Numbered from the stretch's first letter, positions 1 to 7,592 are shown. The stretch: 12,438 bases of DNA from Bacteriovoracaceae bacterium UBA2394 (GCA_002343335.1 DDSI01000180.1:1-12438); one strand, 5' to 3'. Notes: generated by a model not told the origin, from the letters alone. Translations and numbers: made by a program.

Positions 1-245
1 GACCTTCCCAAGACCATAAGTTCCAAAATTCTAAAGCGAGTCGTTTGATCGAGGGTCTTTCGCTCTCTCGTCTTTCTTTTCGCAAGATCCTGATCGCTCA
101 TTTTGACCCAGCGATAAATCGTCTCCCTACTCTTTTGAACATTTCGCGCGATTTCAGAGATCGACCAACCCGACTTCCAAAGGCGAAGTGCTTCTGCTCG
201 AACATTTGATTTTGAGTTTTTTAAATCTCTAGATTGACGTCTCAT
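1..245 (-). CDS. Helix-turn-helix DNA-binding protein, C-terminus cut by the window edge
   Basis: The minus strand is open from an ATG at 243-245 to the left edge, giving 81 codons with no stop. The product is very basic at its N-terminus (MRRQSRDLKNSKSN). Around residues 15-47 it has a clear homeodomain-like helix-turn-helix: an amphipathic helix (EALRLWKSGW), the turn SISEIARNV, and a recognition helix (KSRETIYRWVK). This arrangement is typical of the N-terminal HTH of IS630-type transposases and of HTH_23/HTH_29 regulators. A second helical segment begins near residue 66 (LDQTTRFRILELMVLGR), as if another DNA-binding unit follows. There is no good Shine-Dalgarno in front of the ATG. The gene is divergent from the tyrosine recombinase. 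Whether it is a transposase fragment, a regulator or an intact gene cannot be told from the visible part. Confidence 0.7.
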   Translation of the reverse strand, partial: MRRQSRDLKNSKSNVRAEALRLWKSGWSISEIARNVQKSRETIYRWVKMSDQDLAKRKTRERKTLDQTTRFRILELMVLGR

Positions 246-348
246 ACAACAATTCTGATACTCAAGTCCTGCGGCGAAAAGAGAAATATTTTATCCGTAC
301 TGGTTACTTAAACATGTCATTTTTTAATTGTGAGATTACGGGCAAATT

Positions 349-377
349 ACTTCGCAAAATAAGATATTTTGCGAAGA
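349..377. repeat. Perfect 12-bp inverted repeat, dif/Xer-like site upstream of the recombinase
   Basis: Positions 350-361 (CTTCGCAAAATA) are the exact reverse complement of 365-376, separated by AGA. Read as two 11-base recombinase half-sites, the left is 349-359 (ACTTCGCAAAA) and the right, read inward on the other strand, is 377-367 (TCTTCGCAAAA), with a 7-base centre. The left half fits the remembered XerC-arm consensus of bacterial dif sites (RNTKCGCATAA) at 10 of 11 positions. The right half repeats the same arm and does not resemble the usual XerD arm. The site ends 43 bases before the recombinase start codon. It is not followed by a T-run on the plus strand, so it is a poor intrinsic terminator. 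It could instead be an operator. The repeat is seen directly; the recombination role is inferred. Confidence 0.6.
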
Positions 378-420
378 ATGCTGTTTTTGCAGAAAACCTT
401 ATGAGAAACTAAGATCGCCC

Positions 421-1275
421 ATGGAACAAAAGCACCCGCTACAGAGGGAATATCGACATTTTTTAGAATCTTTGAAGGAGCAAAGTCGCCTTCGACCGGG
501 AAGTTTGGAGGTCTACGAGCGGGATTTAGCCCTCCTTCTCGATCTTTACCCCGACCCTCAGTCCACTCAAGCGCTCAAAAAGCACCTCGCGGGATTGGCG
601 CCGGCGACCCACCAACGAAAACTTACGATCTGGAGGACGTTTTTAAAAACGTGCTCTCCAAAGTGGCAGGAATCCATTTCTCAATTCCCATCGCCTAGGT
701 TGCGTCAAAAAGCTCCGACGTTTCTAACGGAGAAGGAAGTCTTTTTACTCGAGGTGGCTTGTTACAAATCGAAGGATCAGCTTCGTGATCGCATGCTCGT
801 AGGATTTGCCCTTCATTTGGGTCTTCGACTTTCCGAAATCATTGGGCTTAGAATTAGGGATATCGAAGGCGCATGGGTGCGAATCGTGCGAAAGGGTGAC
901 AAAGAACAGCGGCTCCCTTTCCCCGAAAGTCTCAGAGTCATTTGGCAGCAGTGGTTGGGTGAGCGTCGGCAGGATCGGCCCGAGGATTTCGTCTTTGCCG
1001 GCAGAAAACTCGACTCACCCATGACTTCCCGTTCCGTGCAATTACTCTTAAAGACGATCGTAAAGCGCGCTGGAATTCAAAAACGGATTTCGCCGCACTC
1101 CCTTCGTCACACGTTTGCCACAACCCTCGCGTCTCGAGGAGCCAACTTGGTGGCGCTGAAAGAGCTCTTAGGCCACGAGAATCTTTCAACCACCGAGCGC
1201 TACATGCACGTCACCCCTGAGCATCTTAGAGATACACTCAGTCTCTTGAATAAACCCAATCCCGAAAAATTTTAA
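421..1275 (+). CDS. Tyrosine recombinase/integrase, XerC/XerD-like
   Basis: This 284-residue site-specific recombinase cuts and rejoins DNA through a phosphotyrosine intermediate. Its length fits XerC/XerD (about 300). Residues 5-90 form the SAM-like core-binding domain, containing RPGSLEVYERDLALLL. Residues 100-275 are the catalytic domain with all expected residues: R136 in GLRLSEI, K158 in RKGDKEQRLP, H226 and R229 in SPHSLRH, H252 in ELLGHENLSTTE and the nucleophile Y261 in ERYMHVTPEHL. It is therefore complete and probably active. ATG 421 is the first start in this frame after a stop at 331-333, and there is no strong ribosome site. The stop overlaps the stop of the convergent downstream gene. 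I cannot tell a chromosomal dimer-resolution Xer from an element integrase by sequence alone. The lack of surrounding phage or plasmid genes and the linked dif-like palindrome lean towards a Xer role. Confidence 0.93.
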   Translation: MEQKHPLQREYRHFLESLKEQSRLRPGSLEVYERDLALLLDLYPDPQSTQALKKHLAGLAPATHQRKLTIWRTFLKTCSPKWQESISQFPSPRLRQKAPTFLTEKEVFLLEVACYKSKDQLRDRMLVGFALHLGLRLSEIIGLRIRDIEGAWVRIVRKGDKEQRLPFPESLRVIWQQWLGERRQDRPEDFVFAGRKLDSPMTSRSVQLLLKTIVKRAGIQKRISPHSLRHTFATTLASRGANLVALKELLGHENLSTTERYMHVTPEHLRDTLSLLNKPNPEKF

Positions 1276-2654
1276 TCTTCTTGAGTTTGCTTCTCTAAAG
1301 CGGGCTCTCGATGAGCAGCAACGTCATGAATCTCGCCGCCAATCTCCTCCATCTTCCGTTCAATAACTCGGAGCTCTCGAGTATGCGGTGAAATGCTTCT
1401 CATAAAAGCAATGACGTCTCTTCGGTCATGGACGTAGTCACTGTGCGCTCGAAAAACCGATTCGATTAAAATCGATACAGCGTCTTGGTCGATCTTTCTC
1501 TTAAACGAGCTTTGAGATCCTCGCACAGCCTTTTGAACGACTGTGAGCGACCTTAAAAGGAGCGATTCCTGGGTGAGATCAAAGCTGCGGGTGAGTCGAA
1601 AAAGAATTTGAAGCGTTGGTTTTACGTCCCCAGCCAATACATGAATTTCCAGTTCTCGGAGAAGTTGCGGCAAATGATCCATTTGGGACCGAAGCGGATC
1701 TAAACGAATTAAAGTATTGCCCGCTAATACGCCTTCCAATGGATTTCGCGCGGCGACCAAAAGAGCTTCCAGCTGTATTCGAAGATCGACCGTTAGATTT
1801 TGAAGTAATATTCGATCGGCGTGGGAGATGCTCTTCATGCTAGAGAGAACGTCGATCACCGGAAGGACGTAGTCGATGCTCGTCGGGTCCGTGAGCCCCC
1901 TTAAACGATCGAGACGAAAGGAGATTTTTTCCCGGGAGGATTGATCCTGCTCGACCATCGCATCCATAAGATCCGTGAGATCTCGATCGATTAAATTGAC
2001 CTCGAGCTGATGATTTTCAAAAACGTGATTCGCAACCGCTGCTGCATCAAAGCCAACCATTCGAACGGCTAGCGATGCAAATCGCCAGCGAACGCGCCCA
2101 TCTAGCCGAAGGTCGCGAGATTTCGCGGTGAGCCATCGTCGGTAGATTTTATTTTCGCGATCTTGAATAAGCTCACGATCGTAATAGGCCAGGCGTCGCT
2201 CCAGGAGATCTTGCGCTTTCAATAAATCTTCGATGGAGCGATCAGGCACATAATTCCGATCGATGACGCGCCGAAAAGCTTTTTTAAGATCTACCTTTGC
2301 TGATTCAATGTCATAAAGTGCGGATCCTTCTTCGAAATCTCTCTCAGCGCTAGCCGCTGCCGACCAAAGAAGACCCATCTCGCGCAAAGTATGCTTATCA
2401 TGTTCCGTGGCTTGAAGATTTCCTTCTTCCACTCGAACAGCGAGTTCCGTCATTAAAAAGTGCTTTTCCTTGGGTCCTAATTGGTCGATGGAATTTAAAA
2501 GATGTTGATAGGCCTGAGAAAACGTCGTGGTGCCATCAAACTTTGTAATGACCTTCGAACAAATGCGTTTGTCGAACTCGTCGGAAAAACCCAGCGGACT
2601 ATATAAACTGAGCAAAGCCCCCAAAAGAATGCTCGCCCACCATTTTCGAACCAC
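1272..2654 (-). CDS. Exported protein of unknown function, probably alpha-helical
   Basis: I do not recognise a family in this 460-residue product. Residues 1-24 form a clean Sec signal peptide: basic MVRKWW, hydrophobic ASILLGALLSLYS, and likely cleavage after GFS before DEF. The product therefore probably acts in the periplasm or beyond. The mature part is rich in Leu, Arg, Glu and Asp and reads as successive amphipathic helices, suggesting a helical bundle or solenoid. It has a single cysteine, C32, in the mature part. The start is GTG at 2652-2654. No ATG lies in this frame nearby, and the signal peptide begins exactly there. It lies 69 bases downstream of the SPFH gene on the same strand with no obvious terminator between, so it is probably co-transcribed with NfeD and SPFH. 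Its stop codon overlaps that of the convergent recombinase gene (1272-1275). Confidence 0.8.
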   Translation of the reverse strand: MVRKWWASILLGALLSLYSPLGFSDEFDKRICSKVITKFDGTTTFSQAYQHLLNSIDQLGPKEKHFLMTELAVRVEEGNLQATEHDKHTLREMGLLWSAAASAERDFEEGSALYDIESAKVDLKKAFRRVIDRNYVPDRSIEDLLKAQDLLERRLAYYDRELIQDRENKIYRRWLTAKSRDLRLDGRVRWRFASLAVRMVGFDAAAVANHVFENHQLEVNLIDRDLTDLMDAMVEQDQSSREKISFRLDRLRGLTDPTSIDYVLPVIDVLSSMKSISHADRILLQNLTVDLRIQLEALLVAARNPLEGVLAGNTLIRLDPLRSQMDHLPQLLRELEIHVLAGDVKPTLQILFRLTRSFDLTQESLLLRSLTVVQKAVRGSQSSFKRKIDQDAVSILIESVFRAHSDYVHDRRDVIAFMRSISPHTRELRVIERKMEEIGGEIHDVAAHREPALEKQTQED

Positions 2655-2723
2655 CCGTAAACCCCCAAAAAACCCTGTTGAGGAGAAAATCTGGCAGGTT
2701 CATGGGGACGAGGCAAGGCCCGA

Positions 2724-3662
2724 TTAAACAGGCCTATCTTTTTTGTTCGAATGGGTAATGACATTCATCGCCGTGGAAATCATTCCGGCGACATCGGTGA
2801 GATTCGTGGGAATAATCATCGTATTATTCTCGCGTGCAAGCATTCCGAACTGTTTCAAATACTCTTCAGCAATCTTCAACTGCGCAGCATCCATACCGCC
2901 CGGAGAAGTAAACGCCTTCGCCACCCGCTCGATCCCTTTACCTGTAGCTTCCGCGACCAAGAAAATAGCAGAAGCTTGTCCTTCGGCTTCATTGATTTGC
3001 CGTTGCTTCTGAGCTTCAGAATGTTTGATAGTCTCTTGTTTCTGACCTTCCGCGCGATTGATCTTCGAATCGCGATCTCCTTCTGATTCCAAAATTTGAG
3101 CTCTCTTTTCCCGCTCAGCCTTCATTTGCTTTTCCATGGAAGCCAGAACTTCCCGCGGAGGGTTGATCGATTTAATTTCATATCGAAGAACTTTCACACC
3201 CCATGGATCGGAAGCCTTATCGATAGCCATGACCACGGATCCATTGATCTTTTCTCGCTCTTCAAAGGTGCGATCCAAATCGATTTTTCCCACTTCCGAT
3301 CGAAGCGTGGTTTGCGCTAATTGCATCAAACCCACCGTGTAATTCGAAACACCGTAGGAAGCCTTTTCGGCATCCATCACGCGAAAGAATAGAATCCCAT
3401 CCACATTCACCTGGACGTTGTCCTTCGTAATACAAACCTGCTCCGGAATATCGAGCACGATTTCCTTCAACGTATGTCGATAGGCGACCCGATCGAAGAA
3501 AGGGACGACAAAATGAAGGCCCGCCGAAAGGGTCCGATGATATCGCCCTAGTCGCTCGACGACGTATGCCACTTGTTGTGGAACGATTCGCACCGTTCGA
3601 AAGACAAATATGACGGCCAAAACAACAAAAATAATTGCGACAATTGAACTAAAGTCTTCCAT
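2724..3662 (-). CDS. qmcA: SPFH/band 7 (stomatin-like) membrane protein, QmcA type
   Basis: This is a 312-residue SPFH-domain protein, close in length to E. coli QmcA (about 305). An N-terminal membrane anchor lies at residues 6-22 (SIVAIIFVVLAVIFVF). It is followed by the diagnostic VPQQVAYVVERLGRYHRTL, a GLHFVVPFFDRV turn, DIPEQVCITKDNVQVNVDG and NPPREVLASMEKQMKAEREKRA. A long charged coiled coil covers about 172-235 with repeated EGQKQ/EAQKQ/EGQA units, then a small C-terminal domain. Family members form large ring or cage oligomers on the cytoplasmic membrane and pair with NfeD proteins, with roles in membrane microdomains and protease control. The gene is 27 bases downstream of the NfeD gene, as in the E. 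coli ybbJ-qmcA pair. A good ribosome site, AAAGAGGA (3667-3674), sits 4 bases before ATG 3662. Confidence 0.95.
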   Translation of the reverse strand: MEDFSSIVAIIFVVLAVIFVFRTVRIVPQQVAYVVERLGRYHRTLSAGLHFVVPFFDRVAYRHTLKEIVLDIPEQVCITKDNVQVNVDGILFFRVMDAEKASYGVSNYTVGLMQLAQTTLRSEVGKIDLDRTFEEREKINGSVVMAIDKASDPWGVKVLRYEIKSINPPREVLASMEKQMKAEREKRAQILESEGDRDSKINRAEGQKQETIKHSEAQKQRQINEAEGQASAIFLVAEATGKGIERVAKAFTSPGGMDAAQLKIAEEYLKQFGMLARENNTMIIPTNLTDVAGMISTAMNVITHSNKKDRPV

Positions 3663-3689
3663 GCATTCCTCTTTCTATTGTTTGAACAA

Positions 3690-4118
3690 TTAACGAATCT
3701 TGGGCTCTAAGAAAAGCTTCACGCCCGAAATTCGAACGATGCGTGCCTTAGATCCACTTGCGATGGGCAAGTCGGACTCATTCACCGCCGTCCACTGACT
3801 CCCCTGGTACTCCACAGAGCCCTCCGACTTCGGCGCAATCGCGGCGCCAACCGTAATCTCTTGATCCACATCGCTTTTAAAATCCTTTGAATAAGTCTGA
3901 AGGGCGGCAACGAGTTTACCTCTTAAGAGGGCTAAGCTTAAGACCGAGATTACTCCGAATACAATGGACTCATACATCCAGGAATCTAAACCCACTACTC
4001 TGCATGCCACCACGACAAGGGCCCCCACTCCGAAAAACAAAAAGGTAAAAGTAGCGGTTCCCACTTCAATGACAATGCAAACGAGTGCGACGATGAGCCA
4101 AATCCAGGTTGCTGACAT
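3690..4118 (-). CDS. NfeD-like membrane protein, short form
   Basis: This 142-residue protein matches the short NfeD type, which lacks the ClpP-like serine protease domain of long NfeD. Hydrophobic segments lie at about residues 5-19, 22-45 and 50-66, with the glycine-rich FFGVGALVVV typical of the family. A soluble C-terminal part (about 86-139) has the beta-rich OB-fold pattern: DQEITVGAAIAP, GSVEYQGSQWTAVNES and SKARIVRISGVKLFLEP. Family members sit in the inner membrane and bind a partner SPFH protein through the OB fold. The SPFH gene follows by 27 bases, so the two form the expected pair. No Shine-Dalgarno is visible before ATG 4118, and a candidate promoter ends just upstream, so the transcript may have almost no leader. 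Confidence 0.9.
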   Translation of the reverse strand: MSATWIWLIVALVCIVIEVGTATFTFLFFGVGALVVVACRVVGLDSWMYESIVFGVISVLSLALLRGKLVAALQTYSKDFKSDVDQEITVGAAIAPKSEGSVEYQGSQWTAVNESDLPIASGSKARIVRISGVKLFLEPKIR

Positions 4119-4125
4119 AGGCTCA

Positions 4126-4155
4126 ATTATTTGATGCAGGCGTCCCCCCAGTCAA
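4126..4155 (-). promoter_or_regulatory. Candidate sigma-70 promoter of the NfeD/SPFH operon
   Basis: On the minus strand TTGACT (4155-4150) matches the -35 consensus at 5 of 6 positions. AATAAT (4131-4126) matches the -10 consensus at 5 of 6, with an 18-base spacer that includes a G6 run. Transcription would begin about 6-8 bases later, at or next to the ATG at 4118, which would make the NfeD message leaderless or nearly so. This agrees with the absence of a ribosome site there. The motif match is seen; promoter function and start point are inferred. Confidence 0.45.
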
Positions 4156-4243
4156 TGCGTGGAAGGCTCAAAATGACAAATAGTTTCCAGTACTTCAAAC
4201 TTCCCGGGCTTTTATGCTAAAGAACTCCTGCACGAAGGGGTTT

Positions 4244-5317
4244 ATGAAGGGATTCGCTCTCCAAAAATCAGTGTCTGTTATATGGATAACTTCATCGCTC
4301 ATCCTTGCCTTTGACAGCAGTGAAGTATCTGCAAAGTCTTGCAAAGATTGGATTCCTTTTTTTGTCGCTCAATATTTTAACGCGAAATCTGAAATCGCTC
4401 CGATGCTTTCTCGTCAGGATTACTGGGCATCTCTCATGAATTTAGCCTCCACCGCAAAGATTGAAATCGAACCGAATCGCGTCCTCCCGGCAGCGGCGAT
4501 CGCGCTCCACCGATTCACCGAGCAGGATGAAGCAAATCCCTTTGCGCTCTCGCCTAAACAATCAGAAGGCGACTCAGCCGACTCCGACCGTGCGGACGCT
4601 TACTGGGATCAACTCCTTCAATCCAAACAACTTCGAGAGGTAAAAAGTGAGCGTCCTTGGAGATCCCTAGGCGACAATAAATATGGAGAGAATTATGTAA
4701 GCGAGGTTTGGATCAATGGGACTCGAAAGGCCTTTCGTGCAGCTGTCGCAATGCCCAATGACGATCCCTCGCACATGAATGGACTATTTCGTTCTACGAG
4801 TTCGCGCTTAGCCTATGTTGCAGCGGAAATTTACCGACATTACTTTCGAGATTTTCCTTATGCGCCAAATATGGAACTTGTTCGCTGTGATGGGCTGCCT
4901 GGAATTCTCATCGATTGGGTAGAGGGGGAAGAAAAGTCGAACGAGGCTATTCGCTATGAAGATTACCCGAACAACGAATCTTTTATGTTCGCGCAGGTCT
5001 ATAGCTTCATCATCGCCAATGATGATTTACCGAATGGCTCAGGACAAATTTTGGACGCTGCGGGAAACTTAAATGTTTTCGACCCCGATCAGACATTTAT
5101 TCATCCCATCGCCAGAAATATCACCCCGCAAATGCTCGGCTCCATTTTGCCTAAAAAATATTCTCCAAAAATCGTAAAAGTACTTTTGGAAATGCGGGGA
5201 TCGGCTCGCGAGAAATTATCACCGCTCATCAACGCCCGAGAACTGAGAGGCGTGCTCTTTCGATTAGAAGTAATCCTTGCTGATATCGAGCGACGCATGC
5301 CGGAGCTGCTTAAATAA
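4244..5317 (+). CDS. Exported protein with faint, degenerate kinase-fold motifs
   Basis: The product has 357 residues from ATG 4244. I prefer this to ATG 4214 because GAAGGGG (4234-4240) precedes it and because the signal peptide then starts normally: MKGF, hydrophobic VSVIWITSSLILAF, cleavage after EVSA. No named family is certain. Using numbering from 4214, residues 152-180 resemble the N-lobe strands of PI3/4-kinase- or HipA-like kinases (GDNKYGENYVSEVWINGTRK, then FRAAV). Residues 196-237 resemble their linker (SSRLAYVAAEIYRHY, then GLPGILIDWVEG). Residues 263-295 resemble the catalytic loop and metal motif (FIIANDDLP, GSGQIL, then NVFDPDQTF). The usual Lys appears as R174, the RH after the catalytic Asp as LP, and the loop Asn as Q278, while D271 and D290 remain. 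It is divergent from NfeD and ends 13 bases from the convergent neighbour. It may be a pseudokinase or an unrelated fold. Confidence 0.78.
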   Translation: MKGFALQKSVSVIWITSSLILAFDSSEVSAKSCKDWIPFFVAQYFNAKSEIAPMLSRQDYWASLMNLASTAKIEIEPNRVLPAAAIALHRFTEQDEANPFALSPKQSEGDSADSDRADAYWDQLLQSKQLREVKSERPWRSLGDNKYGENYVSEVWINGTRKAFRAAVAMPNDDPSHMNGLFRSTSSRLAYVAAEIYRHYFRDFPYAPNMELVRCDGLPGILIDWVEGEEKSNEAIRYEDYPNNESFMFAQVYSFIIANDDLPNGSGQILDAAGNLNVFDPDQTFIHPIARNITPQMLGSILPKKYSPKIVKVLLEMRGSAREKLSPLINARELRGVLFRLEVILADIERRMPELLK

Positions 5318-5330
5318 ATTTCAGAAGGCG

Positions 5331-7514
5331 TTAGTTCGCTTTCGTCTTTCGCTTATCGTTAGGACGACCTCGGAGATGATCGGGCAGACTTGCGATTTGA
5401 TCCACACAGCGATCCAAGAAAGATCGAGGTCCTCTACCTCCTGAGGCCACACCGGCCCGATCCGATTTCAATCTCTTTTCGGAATTCCCCGCCATTTGAC
5501 GAATGGTTGTTTCAAACAGCTCCTCTTCATCTTGCCCCACTCGCACTTCCTGCTCGCCGCCGAGCTCGCCCACGCGCGCTCTCAAAATTCTTGAGCTCTC
5601 AACCCAGTTTTTGGCGAGTGCATCCGAAAGCGGAAGCACAACCGATCGTGAAAGAGAACGAGCCTGTTCGAACTGATCCATCTTCGGAAAGCGAACATAT
5701 TCGTAGATCCCAATCGTCGGAGACGCCGCCAACCCGCTTGGAGAAACGATACGCTGATCAGTATCTAAATCTCGAAAGGCCTTCAGAGCGCCAATCTTTT
5801 TGCCAAGAGCTGTATGAGAGAATTGCGCGAGCAACCAAACCGAAGGCCGAAATTGATCGGGTCTTTTCTGAATATCAAAACCTGCCGTCTGCATCACTGA
5901 AAGTAAGTAGGTAAGAGAACAATAAGTTTCAAAAGGCTTATCTCCAAAGCCGTAGGCGAAATTGACGCCCATTTCCGTCATGAAGGTGATGCGAATATGA
6001 TCCATCGCCCGCTTCATGATTTCGGCGTACCACTCCTCCGCTCGTTCCCGGGGAATCGAATGAAGACGCACGAACTCTTCTCTTGAAATCAGCGTCGGCC
6101 ACTTTGCCTTCTTGCCCGATTTAATTCTTCCTTTGGAATCCAGAGTTTTCAAATCAGATTCCCAAAGTGCTTCCACATAGCCATCGGGATCGATCTCTTT
6201 TCGCTTCTCAATTTGGGCATGGGCCAGATCCCAAAGCTTATAGGCATCGTCTCTCGCCATCGCAAAGCTCATAAACACTCCGGGTTGTGAGAATGCATCC
6301 ATAATCCCGCCAAGTCGGATTCCGCCCGGGTAGTTATCAAGTGCCCAAGCCGTTTTTAGTCCCGTTTCTACATCCTCAGGAACCCATGCCGCCCCAATGT
6401 GCGATACTCCACGAGTCGTCGTTCTTCTCGTCGCGGCCCAAAGACGAATGGATTGAAACGTCGTTAAATATTTGGGAGCGATGTCCTCCCCAATGGGATA
6501 AGCCATTGCGCGAAGTGGGCCAATCAACCCGTGACGGTAGGCAAAAAACCAACGCGTGTAGTGAGGAATTGCCGCAGCCGTAATTTGCGCCGCTTCTTTT
6601 TCTCGCGTTCGTTCGAAAATGCGATCTCCATTTTTAAGTTCGATCGTCACTTCATTATAGTTCACATCCTTCATCTTGGCTTTGTTTGTAATAAAGTTAT
6701 CCAAGTCGTGACCATGGAGTGCGACCGCATCTTCCAGCGTCTTCATCAGTTTTTTATCTTCTTTTAAGATTGCGTAGCGAGCCATTACAAGGGCCATGGC
6801 ACGGCCCACGTAACGCGTTTGGCCCAAGGTGGAATCGAGCCACATAAAGGTAATCAGGTGCTGAATGTCGGCTTCAAGCTCTAAGAGTTCTTTGCCAAAT
6901 TCTTTGTCAGCTTCCGAAAAATCTCCCCCTTCATAAAGTCCATTCAGAAAATCTCTCGCCTTCTCTTCTCCGTACAAAACTTTAATGAAGTTGGAGGTTG
7001 TCGCCTTACTTTGAAGTAAGATTTCTTTCGTCACAATGCGCCCGACGTAATTCATTCGGGCTTCGGTGCGTTTATCTTCATCTTCGATATTGTCGATATA
7101 AGGCGGAAATTCTACATCGCCATTGGTCGGCTGAAGTCCAATGGCCCGCGCAACGAGTTCACATAACTGAGCATCTCTTTCCACTTTGCGCTCGGCGCTT
7201 ATAGTGTCTGATCTTAAAATCTTCGCCAGTCGAAGCGCCACTCTGCGAGCTGCATTTACGACTTCGTAGCGCTTTTGATTGTCCTCCAACACTTCTCGAG
7301 GAGCGTCCGGCAGACCGGCCGTGACTTGGTTCGCTAAATTGTTAGCGATTATTTTGGAATAATCTTCAAATCCCATCCGCCGTAAAAAGGCCTCTGTGGC
7401 CTCATCCGAAAATCGCTCATCCGCTGCACTCGCAGACTGCGCATAGGTGGGAACCTGAATCCCAAATTGAAGAATGGAAATGAAACTGAAGACCCAAACC
7501 AAAACCCTTACCAA
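5331..7514 (-). CDS. Large exported protein of unknown function
   Basis: I recognise no family. I place the start at TTG 7512-7514 (727 residues) rather than at the far-upstream GTG/ATG-type starts. AAAGGGG (7521-7527) lies 6 bases before this TTG, and translation then opens with a standard signal peptide: MVRVLVWVF, hydrophobic SFISILQFGI, cleavage after TYA or ASA. Starting at 7622 would add 36 Arg-rich residues in front of that hydrophobic core. The mature protein is charged and mostly helical by eye, with aromatic-rich patches such as HYTRWFFAYRHGL and GVNFAYGFGDKPFETYC. It ends in a basic, low-complexity tail (GGRGPRSF and RGRPNDKRKTKAN). No catalytic motif or membrane segment beyond the leader stands out. 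It is convergent with the kinase-like gene and divergent from the glycosyltransferase gene. Periplasmic location is inferred from the signal peptide. Confidence 0.82.
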   Translation of the reverse strand: MVRVLVWVFSFISILQFGIQVPTYAQSASAADERFSDEATEAFLRRMGFEDYSKIIANNLANQVTAGLPDAPREVLEDNQKRYEVVNAARRVALRLAKILRSDTISAERKVERDAQLCELVARAIGLQPTNGDVEFPPYIDNIEDEDKRTEARMNYVGRIVTKEILLQSKATTSNFIKVLYGEEKARDFLNGLYEGGDFSEADKEFGKELLELEADIQHLITFMWLDSTLGQTRYVGRAMALVMARYAILKEDKKLMKTLEDAVALHGHDLDNFITNKAKMKDVNYNEVTIELKNGDRIFERTREKEAAQITAAAIPHYTRWFFAYRHGLIGPLRAMAYPIGEDIAPKYLTTFQSIRLWAATRRTTTRGVSHIGAAWVPEDVETGLKTAWALDNYPGGIRLGGIMDAFSQPGVFMSFAMARDDAYKLWDLAHAQIEKRKEIDPDGYVEALWESDLKTLDSKGRIKSGKKAKWPTLISREEFVRLHSIPRERAEEWYAEIMKRAMDHIRITFMTEMGVNFAYGFGDKPFETYCSLTYLLSVMQTAGFDIQKRPDQFRPSVWLLAQFSHTALGKKIGALKAFRDLDTDQRIVSPSGLAASPTIGIYEYVRFPKMDQFEQARSLSRSVVLPLSDALAKNWVESSRILRARVGELGGEQEVRVGQDEEELFETTIRQMAGNSEKRLKSDRAGVASGGRGPRSFLDRCVDQIASLPDHLRGRPNDKRKTKAN

Positions 7515-7520
7515 GCGACA

Positions 7521-7527
7521 CCCCTTT
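7521..7527 (-). promoter_or_regulatory. Ribosome binding site that sets the TTG start at 7514
   Basis: AAAGGGG on the minus strand lies 6 bases before TTG 7512-7514. It is the only strong purine-rich match near the N-terminus of the 727-residue exported protein, and the codons after it encode a typical signal peptide. Confidence 0.65.
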
Positions 7528-7575
7528 GTTATGGAGCATTGAGTTAGCAAATTATGGCGATGACGCAACTTAATT

Positions 7576-7592
7576 CGCAGCGGGGCGCTGCG
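7576..7592. repeat. GC-rich perfect 7-bp inverted repeat in a divergent promoter region
   Basis: CGCAGCG (7576-7582) and CGCTGCG (7586-7592) are exact reverse complements separated by GGG. They lie in the 129-base gap between the divergently transcribed exported protein and glycosyltransferase genes. There is no T-run on either side, so it is not a typical terminator. It may be an operator shared by both genes, or a chance palindrome. Confidence 0.4.

Noticed and set aside
350..376. The 12-bp inverted repeat as an intrinsic terminator
   Set aside because: No T-run follows on the plus strand, and it lies between divergent gene starts where no transcript needs to end.
2702..2735. AGGCC/GGCCT stem at the SPFH stop as a terminator
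   Set aside because: Arms of only 5 bases, a 10-base loop and no T-run.
5390..5914. 174-codon plus-strand open frame opposite the large exported protein
   Set aside because: It lies wholly antisense to a frame with a signal peptide and strong ribosome site, is rich in Pro, Arg and Ser as in shadow frames, and shows no domain.
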